A stretch of DNA of 64,000 bases from Prunus persica. Lineage: Eukaryota > Streptophyta > Magnoliopsida > Rosales > Rosaceae. Below are positions 53,127-64,000 of the stretch, one piece after another. The position numbers and the translations under genes were made by a program. How positions within the stretch are numbered: position 1 is the stretch's first letter; every line of letters starts with the position of its first letter. The stretch lies in assembly GCF_000346465.2 (NCBI RefSeq), contig NC_034014.1, forward strand, positions 1,540,854 to 1,604,853, given 5' to 3'. The notes below the pieces were generated by a model. That model did not search any database. It saw only the letters and a program-made list of their open reading frames with translations, and had not been told where the DNA came from.

Positions 53127-54146
53127 GTCATGTTTGGTACTCCTCACTGGACTGGACTACGTTAAATAGTACTCGAAATCCATGTTTAGTAAGAGACGAG
53201 ACTAACTTAAATGAGACTGTATAGTCCAATAATGGAAAAAATGCATCACTTGCTCGTCTAATATATAGTGAGCCTGAAAAGTGGTTCGCTAAATAGCACG
53301 CTCGCTAAATAAAACATGTGAGTCCAACGCCTCTCTTTAAAAAATATTATAATTTTATTTGTTTTCTTTTTATTATTGTTTATATCTTTGAATGTTTTTT
53401 TTTGGTAGCATTTATTTATTTATAGATCAAAATCCGTAATTAAATTTAAAAATTACAAGAATTATTTTGATATTGCATTTGGAAAATCAAACTACAATAA
53501 TTTACAAATGTTTGATATTTTTTTGATATTGAAACAAGTTTAATAATTCATGATGTGATGCTTTCTTTATCGCTAGTAATTTTAACTTTGTCAAATGATA
53601 TTTTTTAGTTTGAAGTCAAAAGTCAAATATACAAAAATTATATATATTCTTTTTTTAATTATTGTTTTACATGCTTCCTGAAAAACCTAGAATTATATAG
53701 AGTGAGCTTAGCTCATTTAGCAATGTTTCGACGAACAAAAAAATAAATAAAGATTTGTAGTAGTCTTGGGGCAAGGCTAGGGAGCAACTAAGATTAATCT
53801 TGAGAAGCCAAAAAACAAATATCATAATTTTATTCTTCATTAAAAAAAAAAATTATTTGTTTTCTTTTTATTATTGTTTTAAATCTTTTTTTTTTGTGTT
53901 GTTGTCAGATATTGTAATAAATCTTTGAATTGGGAACCCCTAATTAAATTTAAATATTACAAGAATATTTTTTTAGTCCGACACAACACCAAACGTAGGT
54001 CTTCATTCTTTTCACAATCTAACTTCTTAGTTCGACGCAACACTAAACGTAGGTCAGTACTTATCTCAGTTAGGCCAATCCGAGCTAATCCAATACAGTC
54101 CCATAATTTAGTTTAATCCATGACAGTCCACCGTACCAAATGATCC
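53127..54146. mobile_element. Non-autonomous TIR element of about 1 kb
   Basis: Ends 'gtcatgtttggtac' and 'gtaccaaatgatc' are inverted repeats. The unoccupied relative at 51865-51905 reads straight from 'cttaagtcttccag' into 'gttgtccttggatttat', while here these parts are separated by about 1 kb. The interior is AT-rich and non-coding. 53340-53470 and 53850-53960 resemble each other, suggesting an internal duplication. Confidence 0.6.
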
Positions 54147-54491
54147 ACCAAAGTTTTCCTTGGATTTATACAAAATATATACTTAATATCTTGAAAGCGT
54201 TGCTCCAAAATTTAAGAAATTTAAGAAGAAATCAAACCAAATGTGACTTTGTATATACAAAAGCGCGATAGGGTGATTACTGTAGAGAAATTTTTAGATC
54301 AAGGCAAAATGGAGTTGACTCAAAAAAAAATTTCTTGAATTCGAAGTAAAATTATCTTCATATATAATTTTTTTTTTCCTATGAACTAATAAAGATTGCA
54401 TGTATTATCTAGTAACATTATAAATGGGAGATTCACAACAAGGAAAAAGAAAAAACACCTTATAACCCATGGACCTCAAAAGAGAGCAATA

Positions 54492-55304
54492 TGCTGTTAG
54501 AACTAATGGTTGATGCTGCCAACCGTGGATGGCGCGATTCTAATGGTTTGCTAAGCAAGCAAATAGTAGAAAGCAAGATACTTCCTGTTCTTAATGCAAA
54601 ACTTGGATGCCAAAAAACTTATCATCAATCTCAGAGCCATCTGAAATAGTTTAAGACAAGATGTCACAGTTTTACTCAGCTTATGTGTCATAGTTCTGGA
54701 TTTGAGTGGGACTCCGGCTCAAAGAAATTCACAGCTATCGAAGAAGTATGGCAAAATTACTTTAAGGTAAGATTTCAATTTTGTTAAATATTACTTTGTA
54801 ATGATAACTTTCACTTTCGTACTTTTTGCATGTTATTAATTTATTTTATTTTATTTTGGGTTTTTGCTAGTCTCATCCAAGTCAAGTGCATCTTCAAAGA
54901 TATACATTTGCAGAATATGAGGATTTGGTAATTGCAATTGGCAATGGAACAGCTGCTGGGAAAAACTCAATTGGACTTGTTGATGATACTGATGCTAGAA
55001 CGTATGAAGTTGGAGAAATGAGACCTACTAGATTGCAGGATACCAATGAGGCATTTGTACCAAGTCAAAATGAAACATCATACCAATCTTTGTCGTCTGG
55101 TAATTTTACTTCATCACCTTTTCTAGACACAAATTTGGAGGCTGCATTAGAAAAGCTCCCTCAAAGAAAGAAACCTAAAACTGAGTCTGAAGCAAATAAT
55201 AATTCAGTTGAGACCATAACTCGAGCTGAACTGGTAGAAAAAGTTTATGTGGGCATAGATTCAATTGCTGCAATTACCACTGAAATTCGAGGAATACATA
55301 GCCT

Positions 55305-55358
<54 letters not shown>

Positions 55359-55515
55359 CAACAATGTTTGGGATGCTATCAATGAGACTCCGAACTTGGA
55401 TAATCGTGCTCGTTACAAAGCACTTGGACTGGTTCATAAGTTGGGAATGAAAAATGCATTCCTAAAAATGTTACCTGAAGAGCGCTCAGAGTGGATACTA
55501 TACAATATGGAATGA
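54492..55515 (+). pseudogene. Myb/SANT-like DNA-binding protein, PIF/Harbinger ORF1 type
   Basis: Exon 1 (54492-54766) encodes a trihelix-like Myb domain ('NRGWRDSNGLLSKQIVESK', then 'GFEWDSGSKKF'). A GT-AG intron lies at 54767-54870. Exon 2 (54871-55515) encodes 'SHPSQVHLQRYTFAEYEDL' and a Ser/Thr-rich linker. It ends 'ALGLVHKLGMKNAFLKM', the usual end of these proteins. A TAG at 54647-54649 interrupts the Myb domain. In-frame GA repeats (55309-55356) encode an alternating Glu-Arg tract of about 16 residues. In autonomous elements ORF1 works with the transposase. Domesticated host relatives exist, but the stop and missing partner favour a dead copy. Confidence 0.75.
55309..55356 (+). repeat. 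GA microsatellite inside coding sequence
   Basis: Twenty-four GA units, in frame, encode alternating Glu and Arg. The length is a multiple of three only by chance; changes of one unit would break the frame. Confidence 0.9.
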
Positions 55516-56215
55516 GTGTGGTTCTTTGAGATTATGTTTATCATTTTAGATTATATTGAAACTTTGGTTTAAACTATTTTTATCATGTTGGTTTAAAATA
55601 TTTTTAAGACTTTGGTTTGGAAGTATTTACCATTTTGGAGAAGTGTTAAGACTTTATTAGTTTGGAATTTGTTGAACTCTGGTTTAGAATTAATTATTTG
55701 GGTAATGTTTATGTGTGTTACTTATGAGTATTGCTTGTGTTTTATGTGTCTTTATGCTTTTTTAGTTTTGTCTTTTCATTAATGGTATTTTATTTTAATC
55801 TATATAGTTATTTACAATGTTATATGTGAACTTCAGATAGATTTTTTTTTTTGTTATTAATGGAGATGGAAGAAGTAGATGCAGTACTATGGAATGAAGA
55901 AATCGAGGAAGGAAAAGAAGAAGAGGAAATGGATGACGAAGAATTAGAGAGACATGATAAACAGCCCCCCAAAAAAAAAAAAAATCATTTTAGAACTCTA
56001 ATAAACTCTTTTAAAATCTATGATAAAACTCTAAAGAACACCATTAAAATCAATTTAGGAATTCAAGCAACTCTATGTGGAGTTTATAGAAATCAATTGA
56101 AATATATTGAACTCTATAAACTTAACAACTCCGTTTAACTTTTTTAAAATCTTAATTGAATACACTCACCTTAAACTTCTTTAAAATCTAAATTGAATAC
56201 ACCCCCTTATTTTTT
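55516..56215 (+). other. Transposon remnant after ORF1
   Basis: A short acidic frame at 55861-55990 ('MDDEELERHD') could be the first codons of a Harbinger transposase, but it runs into unrelated AT-rich sequence. Near the end, 'ttgaatacac' occurs twice in tandem (56155 and 56191). Confidence 0.3.
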
Positions 56216-56453
56216 TTACAAATAAATCTATTTAGCATGACATATTATACAAAAACCCATATAGAACCTATTTGGAGAGAAAAAAAACCCAAAACTAGCC
56301 ACTTGGTATTTTCTAATTGATTCTTAGAAAATTTTAACACACCCAAGAACTAATTAGAAAATTACAAGTGGCTAATTTGAGTTTTTCTCTTCAAATACGC
56401 TTGATAAGGATTTTTGTATAATATATCATGTTATAAAGGCCAATTTGTGAAAA
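56216..56453. mobile_element. Fold-back MITE
   Basis: The two arms, about 56216-56318 and 56352-56453, are inverted copies of each other over roughly 100 bp with scattered mismatches: 'acatattatacaaaaa' against 'tttttgtataatatatcat', and 'tagccactt' against 'aagtggcta'. The 33-bp centre is unpaired. It has no coding capacity. It sits at the junction with host flank that resumes at 'cccatataacttcacg'. Confidence 0.7.
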
Positions 56454-56919
56454 GCCCATATAACTTCACGTATTTTCACCAATTTTAGGAGATCAAATTA
56501 GAGACTGTGTCGTTACAATAATTGATCTGATGAGGCACCCAACAAAATTTCTTATTTACAAGTTAATATTCTTGAAATCATTCAAAATCTTATATGAATT
56601 GACCGCTCAACATTCGTTTATTTTTATTTTAATTCTTATTCATAAATTGCATTCATAGTTTGGCCATAAAGGGCTAGTGACCACAAGGACTAATACAAAC
56701 CTAGGGTACATCAACCACATCCAAACAGTATCTAATCTGGATAAACCAAGCACATCAACGACACATAAAGTAAAATTAAAACTGAACTATCGCAAGGAGA
56801 GACGGCAAACTCATAATGAAATGTAACTTATTCCGACTTTGAAAGAGTCAAACAAGTTAAACATGAAAAACAACTCTCGCACAATAACTATGAAGAAGCC
56901 GATGTACTTTATTCTTCAT
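56454..56919 (-). other. 3' flank of gene D
   Basis: Copy of the GH1 3' flank ('ggactaatacaaacctaggg' at 56687, 'aaactcataatgaaatgtaa' at 56808). The farther part (56455-56580) matches 52085-52200. The nearer 100-200 bases are the likely 3' untranslated region. Confidence 0.65.
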
Positions 56920-59563
<2,644 letters not shown>

Positions 59564-59605
59564 CTGCAATTAACCAAATATTATTTTGATATTTAAGCAT
59601 AAAGG

Positions 59606-60282
59606 TGTTAGGAAATCAATCCGTATAATATCAATTAGTATCAATCCTGATGTAAGACGAGATATGGGTCATTTATGGTGAGAAATATTAAATAAAATAA
59701 AGTGGCTCAAAGTTGGAATGGAAATTGTGCAAGAAAGGAAAATTCTGATTAAGCATCAATTATGACGCTAGGAAAAGAAGGAAGGCGTATCGTTGGGATT
59801 TTCGGGTAGTTTGATTTCTTGAGAAGATTTATATTATATTTATATTTTTAAGAATAAGTTATCAATCATGATATTATTTTCCTGATATGATTTTAATTAA
59901 TTTTCTTACTAGTTAAGTTTTAGGAATATTCTAGAACCTAGGATTTCCTACGATTTTAGGATTTTTTGGTTTTCTATTTAAGCCAACTCATGGCATTGTA
60001 TTAATAAGTTTTATCATATAATTAAACAAATTTAGAGATTTTCTCTATTTTCTGGTAGATTCGAGTCGGTGATGGATTTCAGTTTATCTTTTTGAGTTTC
60101 GACGTTTGTTGATCCGTAAACTCATGCTTCTGTACTGCATCAAATCCTGTTGTAATTAGGATTTTGCTTTCCTAGTTTGTCTCCTAGGTTACAGGATTAG
60201 TTTCCCTGTACATTAATATACTCTTGTAAAAATCAATTGTACCTATCAATGAAAAGATCATTTTGATCAAATATCAAATTCA
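59606..60282 (+). repeat. 5' LTR of the degenerate copia element
   Basis: TGTTAGG at 59606 to AAATTCA at 60282. It is followed by 'catggttttttagtaggg', a damaged form of the TGGTATCAGAG primer site. A late-LTR-like segment ('caatgaaaagatca' at 60247) precedes it. The exact end is uncertain by a few bases. Confidence 0.6.
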
Positions 60283-60379
60283 CATGGTTTTTTAGTAGGG
60301 TAATTAAACTCTAGCTCTTAAAACTTTTTCTGCCGCATCCTACCTTCTCCTACCATAGACCCTTCATTGCCGAACACCA

Positions 60380-63300
60380 TGGGTGACTCCTTCGACGTAT
60401 CCAAGCTTGAACCTTCAAACCCTTATTACCTTAGTAATTCAAATCATCAATTTCAGAAAATGTTGGTTATCATGAATGACAAATGAGCGACTGACAAGCA
60501 ACCCCAAGTCAATGCTACCGCTACCAATAAAGGTTTGTCCAAATTAAAATTTCAACGATGGATTATTGATAGTGGCGCAACATATCACATTGTTTCGTCT
60601 CCCAAATTGTTAGTTTATCATAATGTTGATCATTCTCTACAACTGGTCTGTATGCCTAATGGGGAGAAGGCCTCAATTACCATCACATGATCATTCCCTT
60701 TCAATTCTACTTATACTTTACGTGATGTACTATGTGTACCTACTTTCACAGTAGATTTGATGTCAGTGAGTAGAGTACAAAAAATTTGAATTATTCAGCT
60801 TTTTTCCATATTGATGTATTTTGTAGGACCTTGTTACGAGGAAGACGATTGGTTTGGGTAAGCAACATGGCGAGCTTTAATATTTGGTGGCACTATCGGC
60901 GGAGAAACCCTCAAACACAACCAACCACTCTACCCCTCACTGTCCATCCTGCAATCTTATTGTCACCTTAACCAATATTTGGCATTGTCGTCTTAGCCAT
61001 GATTCTTCATCCATATTAAATTTTATGTATAAACATTTAATAGATTTCGAGCCAGTTTGGCATTGCTGTGCTGTAAAAATAATCGCTGTCAGATTTGCTG
61101 TAAGAGAAATCAACTGTGAGAGAAAGTAGTTTGGCGTTTGGTTGTTAAAAGTGTTATTGATACTGATTCCCGCATAATCAGAAAATGATTACAGCATAAT
61201 CATTAAACCCAGTGCCTCTTCGAAACTGATTCCTGCATAATCAGAAAATGAAAGCACCTCATTAGCTGCTTTCCCTTATAGCTTTCTCTCACAGCAATTT
61301 TTAACAATAAGTGATTTTCTCATGGTTTACCAAACGAGCCGGGCTTCACAAAACTATAAAAAAAATCACTTATCACCCCAAATAAGCAATGCCAAAATGG
61401 CACTTCCTTTTTGTATCCAATAATCCTTGCCATGTTTGTCCTTTGGCAGAGCATAGTCGTCTCCCTTTTGGAGCAAGTTCAATTTCCTCCATCACATCAT
61501 TTGATTTAATCCATTGTGATATTTGGGGCCTTTATAAGCATTCGTTAATTTCGGGTGCTTATTATGTTCTTACCATAGTTGATGATTATTCCCATTTTAC
61601 TTGGGTATTTTTAATGCAACATAAACACTAGAGACAAAATCTTTTTAAAAATTTATTTTCCTATGTTGGCCCTCAATTTAATTCCAAAAGTAAACAACTC
61701 TGTGCTGACAATTGAGGGGAATTTCTCTCTACAAAAAAAATTCCATGAACAGGGCCTCATTTTTCAACACTCTTGCGTCTATACATCTCAACAAAATGGG
61801 GTCGTAGAACGCAAGTATCGACATATTCTTGAAACAGCTCGTGCTTTAAAAATTCATGCCCATCTTCCTTCCAAATTTTGGGGGGAATGTGTTTTAGCTA
61901 CTGTCCATCTCATAAATCGTTTTCCTACTCCTCTTCTTTCTTTTAACACTCTTTTTGAACATCTTTATTCCAAAAAAACCCTTTTTTTCTCATCTTTGTG
62001 TTTTTGGTTGTCTTGCCTATGCAACCAATGTTCATGTGGCACATAAATTCACTCCTCGTGTTATTCCCTCTATTTTCCTTGATTATCCTCTTGGTCAAAA
62101 AGCCTTCAAACTTTATGATATTGAGTCTCACAAAATTTTCACGAGTCGTGATGTTATATTCCATGAAAATATTTTTCCCTATCAACATTTCTTTTCTCTT
62201 TCTCTCTTCAATTTCAGTATCTTCTTCCTCATCTAACCTGGACAATTTTTTTCTTCTCCAGCCGCTACTCCACATTGGTCGTCCATCACCAGCCCAATCT
62301 CACCACCCTCCATCGTTGAACTTGATGCACCTGGTCTCATGCCTTCGCCCCTATCCGCTCCAACAGTCGGGCCTAATGCACATGACTCCATGCCATTATC
62401 TCTATCACCCGCACCTGCACCCAGTCCATCCACAACTAGTTCACCTGCACCCACACCTGGACCACCACCTCTCCCCAGATCTGACCATCTATGTGTGCCC
62501 TTAGTTCGTTTACGTGACTACATCTGGAATCAGGTCATGTTGCTCATTTCTGATCAATTGTATTCTTTGGTGCCGGGTCCTACTAAAGGTACATGTTTTC
62601 CTCTCTGCATCTCCTATCATCGTTATTCTCCGAATCACCTTTCTTTCATTTCACAAGTCAGTAAAATGGTTAAACCCAGTTCTTATGAGGAAGCCACTTC
62701 TCACTCTCATTAGTAGGAAGCCATGCAATCTGAATTACCCCCTTATACAATAATCACACTTGGAGTCTTCTGCGTTACCAGATGGAAAGAAGCCCATTGG
62801 TTGTCGATGGGTGTATAAAATTAAGCTCAAATTCGATGGGTTTGTCAAACGGTATAAAGCCCGTTTGGTTGCTAAAGGTTTTACTCAAATGGAAGGTGTT
62901 GATTATCATACACTTTTTCTCCTTTTGCAAAGATGCCTACAGTTCGCTATTTACTTGCTCTTGCCACCACACGTAATTGGCCTCTCCATCAGCTTGACGT
63001 CAAGAATGCCTTTCTTCATGGTGATCTCCATGAGGAAATCTACATGACCTCTCCTGGTCTTCTGCGACAGGGGGATAACTTGGTTTGTTGCCTTCATAAA
63101 TCTCTTTATGGTTCAAAGCAAGCTTCTCGTCAATGGTTTGCTAAGGTTTCACAGGCCTTTTGTTCCACTGATTACGTTCAGTCTAAAGTTGACTATTCGT
63201 TATTTACTCGCAATAAGGGGCAATCTTTCACAACATTATTGATTTATGTTGATGACACTATAATTACAGGCAATGATCCTACATCTATCTAGGCACTCAA

Positions 63301-64000
63301 GGATTTTTTTGCATAGTTATTTTCGTATTAAAGATCTTGGAGATTTGAAATATTTCCTGGGGATTGAGGTATCAAGATTAAAGAAAGGTATTTTCTTATC
63401 TCAGTGCAAGTATGCATTGGAAATTTTGAAGGATGCAGAGCTCCTAGGTGTTGCACCTGTTGATTTTCCTATGGAAAAATGTCTTAAGCTTTCTGATGAG
63501 GGTGAATTGCTTAAATACCCAGCTCACTATAGAAGACTTGTTGGTCGTTTGATTTATCTGACCACCATGATGCCAAATATTACTTGCTATGTTCATGTCT
63601 TAAGCAGGTTTATGCATGCCCCACGTAAACCTGAGATAGAGACCGCATTCGCATTCTTCGTTATTTGAAGAACACGCAAGGTCAAAGGGTATTGTTGTCT
63701 TCTCAAAGTGACTTGACTTTTTTGTGCATTCTGTGATTTTGATTGGGCAGGTTGTCATAATACTAGAAGGTCTACTACAACATATTGTGTGTTTATGGGA
63801 TCTTCTTTAATTTCATGGAAGTCGAAGCGACAGAAAACTGTATCTTTGTCTTCAGCAAAAGCCGAATATAGATCTATGGCAGCGGCACATTGTGAGTTAT
63901 CTTGGCTTTGATCTATTCTCAAGGATTTGCACATCCTTCATCGCCAATATGATTTGTAGTATTGTGACAACAAGGCAACTTTACATATTGCCGCTAACCC
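60380..64000 (+). pseudogene. Copia gag-pol pseudogene, incomplete at the window end
   Basis: Visible parts are as follows. A gag start ('MGDSFDVSKLEPSNPYYL', 60380) is cut short. The protease has 'WIIDSGATYHI' (about 60565). The integrase has 'IWHCRLSHD' (about 60977), 'CHVCPLAEHSRLPFG', 'IHCDIWGLY' and 'YTSQQNGVVERKYRHI' (about 61780). Reverse transcriptase has 'CRWVYKIKLKFDG' (about 62800), 'LHQLDVKNAFLHGDL' and YVDD at about 63250. RNase H starts near 63735 with '[20 protein letters not shown]'. Frames change near 62920, 63290 and 63690 with several stops. Confidence 0.85.
61056..61400. mobile_element. MITE inside the copia integrase
   Basis: Ends 'tttggcattgct' (61056) and 'agcaatgccaaa' (about 61385-61397) are perfect inverted repeats of 12 bp. 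Inside, 'gattcccgcataatcagaaaatga' and a near copy are repeated (61157 and 61220). The MITE interrupts the integrase between the GAG-pre-integrase finger and 'CHVCPLAEH'. The target duplication is unclear. Confidence 0.65.

Larger units (their letters stand above)
54370..56206 (+). mobile_element. PIF/Harbinger transposon remnant
   Basis: It includes a Myb-like ORF1 (54492-55515) and possibly the start of a second ORF (55861-55990). The right end 'aaattgaatacaccccc' (56190-56206) is followed by tta; the reverse complement GGGGGTGTATTCAATTT looks like a terminal repeat. No matching left terminus is seen and the transposase is absent. Confidence 0.5.
59606..64000 (+). mobile_element. Degenerate Ty1/copia element in intron 2 of gene D
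   Basis: The LTR starts TGTTAGGAAATC at 59606. Protease, integrase, reverse transcriptase and the start of RNase H follow in order to the window end. Gag is almost entirely deleted. Many stops and frameshifts and an internal MITE show age. The second LTR and the rest of gene D must lie beyond 64000. Confidence 0.85.

Noticed and set aside
62233..62753. Proline- and serine-rich frames between copia integrase and reverse transcriptase
   Set aside because: This is the variable linker of copia pol; the overlapping frames have no independent support.

Overview
The window looks like nuclear DNA from a eudicot, most likely a member of the Rosaceae. The best evidence is a complete 13-exon glycoside hydrolase family 1 (GH1) gene on the minus strand (14219-17768). 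Its predicted 544-residue secretory protein closely resembles the prunasin/amygdalin hydrolase type of cyanogenic beta-glucosidase known from Prunus. The genus (Prunus or a relative) cannot be settled by eye. GT-AG introns, long AT-rich spacers, microsatellites and dense LTR retrotransposons and MITEs also fit a plant chromosome.

The backbone is a head-to-tail GH1 cluster, all on the minus strand. Gene A (14219-17768) is intact. Gene B (23155-23597) keeps only exons 12-13, with a nonsense codon. Gene C (40605-43956) keeps exons 7-13, with a nonsense codon, a 2-bp frameshift and a solo LTR in intron 7. Gene D (56920-59563) has an open frame through exons 3-13, but a copia element sits in intron 2 and runs off the window, so exons 1-2 are not seen. 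Each copy carries a related 3' flank and most carry a related upstream block. A fifth 3' flank lies inverted at 1670-2573 plus 12076-12310, tail to tail with gene A.

The rest is mostly mobile DNA. 1-1669 is the end of an LTR (family X). 2574-12075 is a decayed Ty3/gypsy element of Tat type on the minus strand, with a spliced antisense gene carrying a plant mobile domain. 18722-21540 holds LTR remnants and a small MITE in the gene A upstream block. 23690-35696 is a nest: a copia LTR remnant holds an X solo LTR (TSD tttca), which holds an Athila-type gypsy element with an unbroken 1782-codon gag-pol. 35697-39430 is the gene B upstream block, invaded by a Cassandra TRIM and three MITEs. 45138-49799 is a copia element with both LTRs. 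52150-56453 holds a LINE-type RNase H remnant, a TIR element, a PIF/Harbinger Myb-like ORF1 remnant and a fold-back MITE. 59606-64000 is a degenerate copia element carrying its own MITE.

The duplicated blocks act as before/after pairs, so several insertions have a matching empty site elsewhere in the same window. Gene A is the only complete cellular gene seen. The Athila polyprotein is the only long intact transposon ORF. I found no tRNA or stand-alone rRNA gene and no CRISPR array. All coordinates were read by eye; splice sites in genes A, C and D were checked by frame and by exon lengths shared among copies.
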